DNA of 64,000 bases from Bacillus sp. NTK074B (GCF_017303375.1 NZ_JAFKOH010000001.1:248001-312000), one strand, 5' to 3'; positions 38,731-47,135 are shown, counted from the first letter of the stretch. Notes: generated by a model from the sequence alone, not told the origin. Numbers and translations: made by a program.

Positions 38731-39423
38731 TTATGCTTGCCTCACTGTTCTTCTTTCAATGCGCTTCTCCTGCTCGGCCTGAATCAGACGCTGAACGTAG
38801 ATGCTTGGTGTGTGGACTTCATTAGGATTGATATCCCCGATTTCAACGAGGTCTTCCACCTCAGCGATCGTCACTTTTCCCGCTGCCGCAATCATCGGGT
38901 TAAAGTTTTGAGCCGTTTTGTTATAAATCAAGTTCCCCATCTTGTCGGCCTTCCAGGCCCTAACAAGTGAGAAGTCTGCCGTATAGGCTTCTTCGAGCAA
39001 GTATTCTTTCCCATTGAATGTGCGGGTTTCCTTTCCTTCCGCTACCGGTGTCCCAACTCCTGCAGGCGTAAAGAAGGCTGGGATCCCTGCCCCACCTGCA
39101 CGGATTTTCTCCGCAAGCGTGCCTTGAGGAACGAGTTCCACCTCGAGCTCTCCCGATAAAACCTGTCTTTCAAATTCTTTGTTTTCCCCGACATAGGAAC
39201 CTATCATTTTATCAATCTGCTTATTTTTCAGTAATAAACCCAGTCCCCAGTCGTCTACACCGCAGTTATTTGAAATGACGGTCAGGTTCTTCACACCCTT
39301 TTTCACAAGGGCAAGGATGAGCTTTTCAGGGATCCCGCACAGACCGAATCCTCCAACCATTATCGTGGCTCCATCATGGATGTCAGCCACTGCTTCGTCA
39401 TATGAAGTGTACACTTCTTTCAT
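38731..39423 (-). CDS. scoA: 3-oxoacid CoA-transferase subunit A
   Basis: A 230-residue alpha subunit. The CoA-binding loop [13 protein letters not shown] is typical, as are the following [13 protein letters not shown] and [22 protein letters not shown]. It forms a heterodimer pair with ScoB. The gene lies between the thiolase and scoB on the same strand. Confidence 0.93.
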   Translation of the reverse strand: MKEVYTSYDEAVADIHDGATIMVGGFGLCGIPEKLILALVKKGVKNLTVISNNCGVDDWGLGLLLKNKQIDKMIGSYVGENKEFERQVLSGELEVELVPQGTLAEKIRAGGAGIPAFFTPAGVGTPVAEGKETRTFNGKEYLLEEAYTADFSLVRAWKADKMGNLIYNKTAQNFNPMIAAAGKVTIAEVEDLVEIGDINPNEVHTPSIYVQRLIQAEQEKRIERRTVRQA

Positions 39424-39458
39424 TGTATTCCCTCCTCGAATCTGGATTTTCCAACTCC

Positions 39459-40646
39459 TTATTTATGAAGTTCAACAACCGTTGCTACTCCCTGTCCACC
39501 ACCGATACAAAGAGTAGCCAATCCGTTTTGAACGCCTCTTTTCTTCATCTCATGGATCAGCGTCACCAGAATTCGTGTTCCACTAGCTCCAATCGGATGA
39601 CCTAGAGCAATGGCTCCCCCATTTACATTCAAAGCATCCTTCTTGAATTGAAGTTCCTTATCCACGGCTAATGATTGAGCAGCGAATGCTTCATTTGCTT
39701 CAATTAATTCCATGTCCTCAATCGTCATCTTTGTTTTTTCCAATACTTTTTTCACTGCGGCAACAGGTCCGATTCCCATGACACTTGGATCTACACCTGC
39801 ATTGGCGTTCCCCTTGATCGTCACGAGAGGCGTGATGCCAAGTTCGTCTGCTTTCTTCCTGGACATGACGACAACAGCAGCTGCACCATCATTTATGCCT
39901 GACGCATTACCGGCTGTCACAGAGCCATCTTTTTTGAAGGCAGCACGAAGCCCCGATAACTTCTCGGCAGTTGAGCCTTTACGCGGGAACTCATCCTGAC
40001 TGAACACGAGTGGATCCCCTTTTCGTTGCGGGATGGAAACCGGAACGATTTCATCATCGAATCGGCCGGATTCGATGGCAGCAGCAGCTTTTTGCTGACT
40101 CCATGCAGCGAATTCGTCCTGTTCTTCTCTTGTCAGAGAGTAACGGTCACATAGATTTTCTGCCGTCACACCCATATGATAATCATTAAAGGCACACCAT
40201 AAGCCGTCTGATATCATGCTGTCGACGACTTTCTGGTCCCCCATTTTATACCCTTCTCTTGCTCCCTGAAGTAAATAGGGAGCCTGACTCATATTTTCCA
40301 TTCCACCTGCAACAATGATATCTGCATCCCCCGCGAGGATTGCCTGCGTTGCTAGATGAACCGTTTTTAATCCTGATCCACATACTTTATTGATCGTCAT
40401 GGCAGGTACTTGCTCAGGCAGTCCTGCTTTGATGGATGCTTGACGGGCGGGATTTTGACCCAACCCTGCCTGCAACACATTCCCCATGATCACTTCATCC
40501 ACGTCACTACCACTTAAACCAGCCTTTTCAAGGGCATCTTTAATCACAATCGCTCCAAGTTCCGGAGCGGAAATACCTTTTAAAGATCCGTTAAAGCTTC
40601 CGATGGCTGTGCGTACTGCACTCACAATGACAACTTCATTCGACAT
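39459..40646 (-). CDS. acetyl-CoA C-acetyltransferase (thiolase)
   Basis: A 395-residue thiolase. Catalytic residues are Cys in [12 protein letters not shown] (near residue 88), His in [14 protein letters not shown] and the second Cys in [13 protein letters not shown] is also conserved. It would interconvert acetoacetyl-CoA and two acetyl-CoA, though degradative 3-ketoacyl activity is possible. It heads an operon with scoA and scoB. A cre-like site lies upstream, in the divergent gap shared with HMG-CoA lyase. A symbol such as thlA or mmgA would need comparison, so none is given. Confidence 0.93.
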   Translation of the reverse strand: MSNEVVIVSAVRTAIGSFNGSLKGISAPELGAIVIKDALEKAGLSGSDVDEVIMGNVLQAGLGQNPARQASIKAGLPEQVPAMTINKVCGSGLKTVHLATQAILAGDADIIVAGGMENMSQAPYLLQGAREGYKMGDQKVVDSMISDGLWCAFNDYHMGVTAENLCDRYSLTREEQDEFAAWSQQKAAAAIESGRFDDEIVPVSIPQRKGDPLVFSQDEFPRKGSTAEKLSGLRAAFKKDGSVTAGNASGINDGAAAVVVMSRKKADELGITPLVTIKGNANAGVDPSVMGIGPVAAVKKVLEKTKMTIEDMELIEANEAFAAQSLAVDKELQFKKDALNVNGGAIALGHPIGASGTRILVTLIHEMKKRGVQNGLATLCIGGGQGVATVVELHK

Positions 40647-40728
40647 CTTTCTTCCTCCCTTTCTCTTCTGACTGATGTGCTTGCCTATTCGTTACCTTTT
40701 GAAAACTGTTCCACTTTAACTCATTCTA

Positions 40729-40742
40729 TGTAAGCGGTTAAA
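40729..40742. promoter_or_regulatory. cre-like CcpA site between the thiolase operon and the HMG-CoA lyase gene
   Basis: TGTAAGCGGTTAAA matches TGWAANCGNTNWCA at 13 of 14 positions. It lies 83 nt before the thiolase start and 78 nt before the HMG-CoA lyase start. It could allow carbon catabolite control of both divergent units. Confidence 0.55.
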
Positions 40743-40819
40743 TTCCTCTAAATTCGTCAAAAAATTTTTATATTGATTTATATGTCGAAATTTTCTTAAA
40801 ATGAAGAGGGAGGAGTGAA

Positions 40820-41722
40820 ATGATGAAATTACCTAAAAAAGCTACGATTATCGAAGTAGGTCCAAGAGACGGCTTACAAAATGAGAAGAATTTTGTCCCG
40901 ACGGACGTTAAGAAAGAATTTATCCTTCGTTTGAAACAATCGGGAATAAAAGAAATGGAACTGACCTCGTTTGTGTCTCCGAAATGGGTTCCACAGATGC
41001 AGGATGCGAGTGAAATTGTCGACACCTGTCTGACACTGGATTCACGTGATATGATACTTGCTCCTAATAAAAAGGGGATGGAACGAGTTTATGAAACAGA
41101 CTGCCGGTCTGTCGCTGTATTCGTTGGCGTAAGCAATACCTTCAATCAAAAAAACATCAATAAGACAACGGATGAAGCTCTTACAGATCTGGCACCGCTT
41201 CTTTCAGAGTTAAAAGAAAAGGGCTATTTCGTAAGAGCCTGCATCTCTACCGCCTTCTACTGTCCATATGAAGGGAAGATCAAGCCTCTTGACACTCTTT
41301 CCCTTTGTAAGGGATTCGTTTCATTGGGAGTGGATGAACTGAGCGTCGCCGATACGATCGGCCGTGCTAATCCGTCTGAAGCATATCATCTTTTTGCAAG
41401 GTTGAAGCAGGAAATACCTCATACATTACTGACAGCACATTTCCATGACACCCGCAAAATGGCCCTGGCGAATATCCTTGCGTCCCTTCAAGCGGGGATC
41501 GATCGCTTCGACACGAGTGCCGGCGGTCTTGGAGGGTGCCCTTTCGCCCCCGGTGCCACCGGAAATGTGGCAACCGAGGATGTTGTGTATATGCTCGAAG
41601 AAATGGGGATCTTAACAGGGATTGATCTGGAGAAGCTTGCACATGCCATCGAAGTCGTTAAACCGCATGTCAGCCGCCCAATTCAGAGCGGTTACTACCG
41701 TCTTCATGAATTGAATCAGTAA
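40820..41722 (+). CDS. hydroxymethylglutaryl-CoA lyase
   Basis: A 300-residue TIM-barrel lyase of the DRE family. The N-terminal signature EVGPRDGLQNEKNFVPT, the TAHFHDTRKMALAN block with metal-binding histidines, and the GGLGGCPFAPGATGN loop with catalytic Cys are all present. It splits HMG-CoA to acetyl-CoA and acetoacetate in leucine breakdown. The B. subtilis counterpart is YngG. GGAGG lies upstream of ATG at 40820. Its product acetoacetate is the substrate of the divergent scoAB-thiolase operon. Confidence 0.93.
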   Translation: MMKLPKKATIIEVGPRDGLQNEKNFVPTDVKKEFILRLKQSGIKEMELTSFVSPKWVPQMQDASEIVDTCLTLDSRDMILAPNKKGMERVYETDCRSVAVFVGVSNTFNQKNINKTTDEALTDLAPLLSELKEKGYFVRACISTAFYCPYEGKIKPLDTLSLCKGFVSLGVDELSVADTIGRANPSEAYHLFARLKQEIPHTLLTAHFHDTRKMALANILASLQAGIDRFDTSAGGLGGCPFAPGATGNVATEDVVYMLEEMGILTGIDLEKLAHAIEVVKPHVSRPIQSGYYRLHELNQ

Positions 41723-41783
41723 TGCATAGGCCCTTTCTCCTTGAAGCATTATAATGATGATAACCTCTAAGGAGATGAATCAC

Positions 41784-41915
41784 ATGAGCCAAAAACGCGA
41801 TAAAGGATTCAGTCAAAAAGGGAAACCGAATGCAGATACGGTTTCAAACACCATGGCGAAAGAAGAACTTGATAAAGCCATTCATCCAACTAAAGGACAA
41901 AATGCTAAATCATAA
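41784..41915 (+). CDS. 43-residue hydrophilic protein
   Basis: The frame begins at ATG 41784 with AAGGAG 9 nt upstream and ends at TAA 41913-41915. The product is strongly hydrophilic (MSQKRDKGFSQKGKPN at the start, HPTKGQNAKS at the end) and probably unfolded on its own. A terminator follows at once, which supports a real small transcript. I do not recognise the family; its Lys/Gln/Asn composition is somewhat like minor small spore proteins, but that is only a guess. Confidence 0.6.
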   Translation: MSQKRDKGFSQKGKPNADTVSNTMAKEELDKAIHPTKGQNAKS

Positions 41916-41941
41916 GTCCTGAATTACACACCGATTAAAAA

Positions 41942-41969
41942 GAGTGTCTCTTCCTGAGGCACTTTTTTT
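41942..41969 (+). terminator. terminator of the 43-residue gene
   Basis: AGTGTCTC pairs with GAGGCACT (one G-T wobble) across TTCCT, then a run of T. It lies 27 nt past the stop. Confidence 0.75.
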
Positions 41970-42044
41970 CGTCCTCAAAAATTCCGCTTATTTCCTTTAT
42001 TTGCTACAATAAGAATAAACGATATTCCTTTGAGGTGATGACAC

Positions 42045-42971
42045 ATGAGAAAAAAATGGGCCATCCTTGGCGGCACCCTTTCTTCTATCGGGCTGCTTGG
42101 GGTTTATATTACGAATCGATTTATGTATTTACCGAAAAAGGGGGATGACTTCATCCGGGCTCGGGAAACCGAATCGACCCGGCTGATCGAAGAAGAGTAT
42201 GACTCCCTTCCTAAAGAAGAAATCCTGATTCCTTCTCAGTACGGTTATGATATTAAAGCGGTATTCGTGAAGCCCCACCCTCATAAAAAATTCATGATCT
42301 TTTCCCATGGAGTGACGGAAAACAAGTGGAATTCCATTAAATACATGAACCTTTTCATCAAACAGGGGTTCAACGCCGTCATTTATGACCACAGGCGCCA
42401 TGGGGAATCAGGGGGGAAGACTACGAGCTATGGATACTTTGAGAAATATGACCTGAAGGCGGTCGTGGATGAACTGATCCGCCGGGAAGGGGACGATGTA
42501 TTCTTCGGAATCCACGGGGAATCCATGGGGGCTGCAACTCTGCTTCTTTATGCCGGAAGTGTTGAGGACCGGGCTGATTTTTATATTGCCGATTGTCCCT
42601 TCTCCGACTTTGGTGAACAGCTTGCCTACCGGATGAGTGCAGAAGTGAAGATGCCTGCAAAATTCCTCCTCCCCCTCGTGGATGGTACGCTGAAGCTGCG
42701 ACAAGGCTACACATTAAAGGATTTATCTCCTATTTCGGTAGTCCAAAACATTCAAAAACCCGTATTATTCATTCACAGCAAGAACGATGATTTCATCCTA
42801 CCTCAAATGACCAAGGATCTTTTTGAGAAGAAACAGGGTCCAAAGGAGCTTTTCCTTGATTTCAGCGGTACCCATGCCCAGTCGTATAATGATAACCCGG
42901 AAGAATACGAGGAATTGATCCAACGGTTCTTAGAGCAATTTGTTATAGAGGGAAAGGATGTCGTCTCATGA
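42045..42971 (+). CDS. yqkD: alpha/beta hydrolase YqkD
   Basis: A 308-residue hydrolase with an N-terminal membrane anchor (about residues 5-25). The nucleophile elbow is GIHGESMGAAT, with Asp in SKNDDFILP and His in SGTHAQS completing a likely triad. It resembles YqkD of B. subtilis. The substrate is unknown. The stop overlaps the following kinase start by 4 nt (ATGA). Confidence 0.88.
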   Translation: MRKKWAILGGTLSSIGLLGVYITNRFMYLPKKGDDFIRARETESTRLIEEEYDSLPKEEILIPSQYGYDIKAVFVKPHPHKKFMIFSHGVTENKWNSIKYMNLFIKQGFNAVIYDHRRHGESGGKTTSYGYFEKYDLKAVVDELIRREGDDVFFGIHGESMGAATLLLYAGSVEDRADFYIADCPFSDFGEQLAYRMSAEVKMPAKFLLPLVDGTLKLRQGYTLKDLSPISVVQNIQKPVLFIHSKNDDFILPQMTKDLFEKKQGPKELFLDFSGTHAQSYNDNPEEYEELIQRFLEQFVIEGKDVVS

Positions 42972-43864
42972 TTCCAACTGATTTCAGGTTAAAAATGCAA
43001 ACGATGTACGGAGATGCGGGGGATGACTGGATTACGGATACGGAAAATCTCATGGAGTCACTAAAAGACCGGTTCCGGTTAACCTACGGTGAGCCGTTTT
43101 CACTAAGCTATAACTTCGTGGTTCCTGTCCACATCATGCATGAGCAGGCCGTTTTAAAGATCGGGTACCCGAACAGTGATTTCTACAATGAGTTTCATGC
43201 CCTGCAGGATTTTCAGGGAAAGGGAATGGTGAAGGTGCTCGACTTCAATAAGGAAGAAGGCTGGATTCTTTTAGATCGCCTCATGCCGGGTTCCCCCCTT
43301 CTCTCTATTGAGGATGAAGAAGAGGTTCTCTCTGTCTTCGCCCGTACTGCCAAGGGACTTTGGCATAAACCTGTCAGCAATCATCCCTATCCTACGGTTC
43401 AATCCTGGTCAAAGGGGATCGGGAGGTTACGGGATCGATTTAACGGAGGAACCGGCCCCATTCCTCCGGAGTTCGTCGTAAAAGCTGAAGCCCTTTATCC
43501 GGAGTTGCTGAATACTTCCACAGATTTCTATCTTCTTCACGGTGATCTTCATCATGGTAACATTCTCTACTCCGATTCTTCCGGCTGGACAGCCATCGAC
43601 CCTAAAGGGCTGATCGGAGAGAGAGAATATGACTGTATTCAGTTCATGTTGAATGAGTGGGAAAAGTGGGATGCGCCGTTAGAGTTGCTCCGATATAGGA
43701 CAGAGACAATCGCTTCCCTGCTTTCCCTCTCTTATGAGCGGTTGCTTCAGTATGGATTTTGTCATTCAATTCTGTCTGCGTCCTGGTCTGTAGAAGATGG
43801 ACTTGATGGATGGAAAACCGGAGTTTCTTTGGCGGGGATGTTTGAAGAGCTGTTGGCAGAGTAA
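42968..43864 (+). CDS. aminoglycoside/hydroxyurea-type small-molecule kinase
   Basis: A 298-residue protein-kinase-like fold enzyme of the APH(6)/hydroxyurea kinase family. The catalytic loop is LLHGDLHHGNILYS and the metal-binding Asp is in AIDPKGLIG. Members phosphorylate streptomycin-like aminoglycosides or other hydroxyl compounds; a resistance role cannot be inferred from sequence alone. The ATGA overlap with yqkD suggests they are translated together. Confidence 0.85.
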   Translation: MIPTDFRLKMQTMYGDAGDDWITDTENLMESLKDRFRLTYGEPFSLSYNFVVPVHIMHEQAVLKIGYPNSDFYNEFHALQDFQGKGMVKVLDFNKEEGWILLDRLMPGSPLLSIEDEEEVLSVFARTAKGLWHKPVSNHPYPTVQSWSKGIGRLRDRFNGGTGPIPPEFVVKAEALYPELLNTSTDFYLLHGDLHHGNILYSDSSGWTAIDPKGLIGEREYDCIQFMLNEWEKWDAPLELLRYRTETIASLLSLSYERLLQYGFCHSILSASWSVEDGLDGWKTGVSLAGMFEELLAE

Positions 43865-43936
43865 CAGGCTCCACTGACCCTCTGCCCCAGAGATTCCCCT
43901 TATATTTTGTTGGGAATATTGGTTTTTAAGAACATA

Positions 43937-43964
43937 AAAGCTCCGGTATGCACCGGAGCTTTTC
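43937..43964. terminator. bidirectional terminator before yqkB
   Basis: AAAAGCTCCGGT pairs perfectly with ACCGGAGCTTTT around a short loop. It separates the convergent kinase gene and yqkB. Confidence 0.85.
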
Positions 43965-43968
43965 TTCT

Positions 43969-44301
43969 CTATTCCCCAGGATACATCAAAAAGTTCATTC
44001 TCCCATTAATGATTTGACCTGGGCTTTTTAATTGGAATGTATTACTTTGGGAAGAAAAGTCGATTTTCAGCTCTTCATCTAAAAAGACCACCTTTGACTT
44101 TTCTACGAGTATCGGGTAGCTGTTCGTCTCTATTTTTATATCTTCACCTTCAACGGGATGCTCGACAAACCATAAAGTAGGAATGCCGCTCACTACACAG
44201 CCACAGCCTTCTGTATCATACTTTAGCTTGAGGTGACCTTTTTCGTTTTCTATTTTATCTTGAATTTTTCGGATTGCTTCGTTTGTCAGTTCGATTTTCA
44301 T
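43969..44301 (-). CDS. yqkB: HesB-like iron-sulfur biosynthesis domain protein YqkB
   Basis: A 110-residue protein with a HesB/IscA-like fold. It has DTEGCGCVVSGIPTL near residue 32, where A-type carriers keep a cysteine, but not the complete C-terminal cysteine pair. The family is represented by YqkB in B. subtilis. A role in Fe-S handling is inferred from the fold only. It is a single gene with its own ribosome site. Confidence 0.85.
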   Translation of the reverse strand: MKIELTNEAIRKIQDKIENEKGHLKLKYDTEGCGCVVSGIPTLWFVEHPVEGEDIKIETNSYPILVEKSKVVFLDEELKIDFSSQSNTFQLKSPGQIINGRMNFLMYPGE

Positions 44302-44431
44302 TTGACGACCTCCTCTGCCCTTTATCCTATCACATTTTATTAGTTCCTTTTAGATTATTGCTTTTTTGCTCTTTTCACCTTACTATCGATAGTGGGGATT
44401 CTTTTGTATTTTCTAGAAAGGGTGGTTTTTT

Positions 44432-44647
44432 ATGACAAAAGCTCAAATTAAAGTGAACGATAACGGTTCTTTTCGCGTTAGCGGCGATGTGGAACTGATC
44501 GATGCTGATGGGAATGTATTTCCAACCAAACAAGTATTTACCCTTTGTCGCTGCGGTTTATCTGCCAACATGCCGTTTTGTGACGCTTCACACAAGGGAA
44601 AATTCGATTCTTGTGTGCGTGCAGAAAAAGTATTGGACGAAGAGTAG
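44432..44647 (+). CDS. CDGSH iron-sulfur domain protein
   Basis: A 71-residue protein with the mitoNEET-type motif: CRCGLSANMPFCDASHKG gives the 3Cys-1His ligand set. Such domains hold a labile [2Fe-2S] cluster for redox or cluster transfer. ATG at 44432 has AAAGGGTGG upstream. It is monocistronic and ends at a perfect palindromic terminator. Confidence 0.9.
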   Translation: MTKAQIKVNDNGSFRVSGDVELIDADGNVFPTKQVFTLCRCGLSANMPFCDASHKGKFDSCVRAEKVLDEE

Positions 44648-44650
44648 TTT

Positions 44651-44692
44651 GAATGAAAAGAGAGACTTCGGACGAAGTCTCTCTTTTCATTC
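44651..44692. terminator. perfect palindromic terminator between convergent genes
   Basis: A 20-bp arm at 44651-44670 is the exact complement of the arm at 44673-44692, leaving only GA between. It serves the CDGSH gene (plus strand) and the YolD-like gene (minus strand), whose last codons lie inside it. Confidence 0.8.
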
Positions 44693-45034
44693 AAAAAAAC
44701 GAATGTCCACAACGCTTGCCAGTGGAATATAGTGTACACTTTCAAACCTGTCGACCACGTGCAGCTTCTCTTCCATGGAGTCGAAATGATGAACGGTTCC
44801 AATCAATAACTGATGACGATACTTTGCATAATGAGTAATCGAGACCAGCTTCCCGAACTCCATCGCCTCTGCCACCACTTCATTCATCCTGTCCAGCTCC
44901 TGCTCATCAAGTTCGGCCCTTTTTTCATGTGTATCTTCCTTAGCCCAATCTCTTAGGAGCTTCACATGCTCCGGGAGCATCATCGATGTCCATTTGATTC
45001 TTCCTCGATCGCGGATCAACTCTCTCACCTCCAT
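44687..45034 (-). CDS. yqjX: YolD-like protein
   Basis: A 115-residue protein of the YolD-like family (PF08863), with the typical start RDRGRIKWTSMMLPEHV and an SM-like fold inferred from the pattern LVSITHYAKYRHQLLIGTVHHFD. YolD-like proteins are found next to UvrX-type Y-family polymerases and are thought to act in the same SOS response. It begins 3 nt after the polymerase stop, so both are one transcript. Confidence 0.88.
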   Translation of the reverse strand: MEVRELIRDRGRIKWTSMMLPEHVKLLRDWAKEDTHEKRAELDEQELDRMNEVVAEAMEFGKLVSITHYAKYRHQLLIGTVHHFDSMEEKLHVVDRFESVHYIPLASVVDIRFFE

Positions 45035-45037
45035 TCG

Positions 45038-46300
45038 TTACGATTTATGTCCGCCCACCAAGCGGGCACGATGCTTCGCTGTTCCTGCTTCTGTGTAGGA
45101 AACGGCGCGGAGAAGTGCCCCTGATCCATATCTATTCCGGATGCGATCCACCACATACCCAAGCTCCCGTTTTTCCCAACGGTCAGGTTCAAAAAGGGAC
45201 ACCTGCATCGCTCCATCCTCCACTATATTTGAAAGGGTGATGTTGATTTTCCGGACGGTTTTTCCATTGTAGTTCTCTTCGAATAGGTCCAGGCACACCC
45301 GGTACAAGTCCATGGTGATATTGGTCGGTTCCTCTATCGTCCTTGACCGGTGAAACCCGCCGCCGAATTCTTCGTGGCTGTAGCCGATCCCAAAGCTGAC
45401 GGTCCTCCCCGCCTTGCAATGGGTCCGGGCGCGTCTTGCTACTTCTTCGCACATTTCCAAAATGACGCGCTTGATTTCCTTTTTCTCTTTGTAATCCCTG
45501 AGGAGGATCTGCCCCTTTCCGAAGCTGACCTGGCCATCCATGATCGGGGCGCCTATTTCCGACAGATCCACTCCCCATGCATGGTGATAAAGCTGGTTCC
45601 CCATCACGCCGAACTTCGCCTCAAGCTTCCCGAGATCATACTTCGCCAACTGTCCGACAGAGAAGATGCCCATCCGATTGAGGGTCTTTTCAAGGCGTCC
45701 GCCTATCCCCCACATCTCGCGTAACGGTGCCAGGGGCCACAGTTTCTCCGAAACGTCTTCATATGTCCACTCGGCAATCCCTTCTTTCTTTGCTTCAAGA
45801 TCCAGGCACAGCTTGGACAGAAGCATGTTGGGGCCGATTCCGATGGCGCATGGAAGTTGGAATTCCCTTTCCATATCGTCTTTGATCTTCCCTGCGATGG
45901 TGGTCGCATCCCCCCAGAGACTCGTCGCCCCATCAATCTTGATGAAGCTTTCATCCACGCTGTACGTATGGATGGCATCCTTCGGTACATAGCGATGAAA
46001 CAGACGGGTGAGCTCCGTTGAAATCCGTACATACGTCGCCATTTTCGGCTCTACAAGGCGGATTCGTGGATCGTTCGGAATTTCAAACATCCGCGAACCC
46101 GTTTTGATTCCAAAGTCCTTCTTCATCCTGGGCGAGGCAGCCAGCACGATGCTTCCCTGCCGGCTTTTATCCCCCACTACAGCCAAGTGGCATCCAAGGG
46201 GATCCAGCCCCTCCATGACAGCCGAACAGCTAGCATAAAAGCTCTTCATATCGATGCACAAAATCTTGTGGTGTGGCAGCACACTGTAATCGACAGTCAT
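45038..46300 (-). CDS. yqjW: Y-family DNA polymerase (UvrX/YqjW type)
   Basis: A 420-residue translesion polymerase. Palm-domain carboxylates are visible in CIDMKSFYASC and YSVDESFIKID; GIGPNMLLSKLCLD and GIGGRLEKTLNRMGI are DNA-binding hairpins. It belongs to the UvrX/YqjW branch, distinct from DinB. ATG at 46300 has GGAGG 8 nt upstream. Two LexA-type boxes precede it, so DNA damage should induce it together with the YolD-like gene. Confidence 0.93.
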   Translation of the reverse strand: MTVDYSVLPHHKILCIDMKSFYASCSAVMEGLDPLGCHLAVVGDKSRQGSIVLAASPRMKKDFGIKTGSRMFEIPNDPRIRLVEPKMATYVRISTELTRLFHRYVPKDAIHTYSVDESFIKIDGATSLWGDATTIAGKIKDDMEREFQLPCAIGIGPNMLLSKLCLDLEAKKEGIAEWTYEDVSEKLWPLAPLREMWGIGGRLEKTLNRMGIFSVGQLAKYDLGKLEAKFGVMGNQLYHHAWGVDLSEIGAPIMDGQVSFGKGQILLRDYKEKKEIKRVILEMCEEVARRARTHCKAGRTVSFGIGYSHEEFGGGFHRSRTIEEPTNITMDLYRVCLDLFEENYNGKTVRKINITLSNIVEDGAMQVSLFEPDRWEKRELGYVVDRIRNRYGSGALLRAVSYTEAGTAKHRARLVGGHKS

Positions 46301-46327
46301 ATCTTCGCCCTCCATTTTACCTAAATA

Positions 46328-46341
46328 AGAACAAACGTTCT
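46328..46341. promoter_or_regulatory. LexA (SOS) box 1 upstream of yqjW
   Basis: AGAACAAACGTTCT contains GAAC-N4-GTTC and matches CGAACRNRYGTTYC at 12 of 14 positions. It lies about 28 nt before the yqjW start. Confidence 0.7.
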
Positions 46342-46366
46342 TGTATAGTATAGTTATGATTCTATA

Positions 46367-46380
46367 CGAATATACGTTCC
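46367..46380. promoter_or_regulatory. LexA (SOS) box 2 upstream of yqjW
   Basis: CGAATATACGTTCC matches CGAACRNRYGTTYC at 13 of 14 positions. Its centre lies 39 bp from that of the first box, close to four helical turns, so cooperative binding is possible. Confidence 0.65.
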
Positions 46381-46416
46381 CTTTCAACTTAAATTACTGG
46401 AAATGGAGAGAATAAT

Positions 46417-46538
46417 AAGAAAAGCGGAGGCGGCTTGGTCAGGCTCGACAAGCACAACTGGGAAATTCCAAAAGGCGCTTTTTGCCTTATGGAATTTTTC
46501 AGTTGTGACCTCGAGGGACTAGCCGCCGGAGCTGGACA
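46417..46538. repeat. structured tandem repeat, copy 1
   Basis: This 122-bp unit begins AAGAAAAGCGGAGG and ends GGAGCTGGACA. It folds into a long hairpin: GGCGGCT (46429-46435) pairs with AGCCGCC (46521-46527), CACAACTG (46453-46460) with CAGTTGTG (46500-46507), and an apical AAGGC pairs with GCCTT. The boundary sequence repeats in copies 2 and 3. From memory, closely similar elements occur between genes in many Bacillaceae. No transposase is nearby, and apparent open frames here are accidental. Confidence 0.75.
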
Positions 46539-46662
46539 AAGAAAAGTGGAAGGGGCTCGCCCTGGGGCGACAAGCATAAGACGAGTAACCCGGAAAGGCG
46601 CCCTTTGCCTTTTTGGGTTACTTGGCTTATGACCTCGAGCCCCAAGCCCCTGCAGCTGGACA
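46539..46662. repeat. structured tandem repeat, copy 2
   Basis: This 124-bp unit directly follows copy 1 and has the same ends. Its helices are kept by different bases: GGGGCT (46552-46557) pairs with AGCCCC (46645-46650), CATAAG (46575-46580) with CTTATG (46626-46631), and AGTAACCC (46584-46591) with GGGTTACT (46615-46622). The paired changes relative to copy 1 show that the fold, not the sequence, is conserved. Confidence 0.75.
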
Positions 46663-46663
46663 C

Positions 46664-46710
46664 AAGAAAAGCGGAGGCGGCTTGGTCAGGCCCGACAAGC
46701 ATGAAAGACA
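46664..46710. repeat. structured tandem repeat, truncated copy 3
   Basis: AAGAAAAGCGGAGG, GGCTTGGTCAGG and GACAAGCATGAA repeat the 5' half of copy 1. The 3' half is missing, and unrelated sequence follows at about 46710. It shows that the array is a head-to-tail repeat cut off within a unit. Confidence 0.65.
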
Positions 46711-46821
46711 CACGCCTAAGTCAGATCCTGTCGATATTTTTGTTATGAATGACATAGTCGTATTTTCCTATATTTGTTAAAATTCAAAAGAACGATCATT
46801 GTGAATATAAGGAGGAGTAAC

Positions 46822-47124
46822 ATGCCGAAAGTAATTGTGATGTATGAAAAGCCAAAAGATCAGGACAAGTTCGAAGAGTATTACTTCAACACCCATATGC
46901 CGATTGCAGAAAAGGTGCCCAATGTAAAAGAGGCTAGAGTACAACGGGTATTATCGAATCAAAACACTGATTTATCCCTATACTTAATAACAGAAATAGA
47001 GTTTGAAAACAAAGGTGCCATGAAAGAAGCATTTGCGTCGGAGCAGTGGAAAGCCGTCGGGGATGACGTGCCAAACTTTATGAAATACTTAGAAAAACCG
47101 CCGATTATCACGATCGTAGATTAA
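46822..47124 (+). CDS. EthD family protein
   Basis: A 100-residue dimeric alpha-beta barrel protein of the EthD family (MPKVIVMYEKPKDQDKFE, then YYFNTHMPIAEKVPNV). Relatives act in ETBE degradation or as small polyketide-type enzymes; here no function can be assigned. ATG at 46822 has AAGGAGG about 6 nt upstream; the frame is open to 46774 but no ribosome site is there. The 97 bp between the repeat array and this gene hold its promoter, which I could not define. Confidence 0.82.
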   Translation: MPKVIVMYEKPKDQDKFEEYYFNTHMPIAEKVPNVKEARVQRVLSNQNTDLSLYLITEIEFENKGAMKEAFASEQWKAVGDDVPNFMKYLEKPPIITIVD

Positions 47125-47135
47125 ACGCTATAATA

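Noticed and set aside
42968-43864. Antibiotic resistance gene call for the aminoglycoside/hydroxyurea-type kinase
   Set aside because: The fold is shared by kinases with many substrates, and the gene sits in a core chromosomal context coupled to yqkD with no mobile element, so resistance cannot be claimed.
46435-46711. Open frames of 60-70 codons on both strands inside the tandem repeat array
   Set aside because: They follow the inverted-repeat symmetry of the repeat, lack suitable ribosome binding sites and change with the covarying helices, so they are by-products of the structure.
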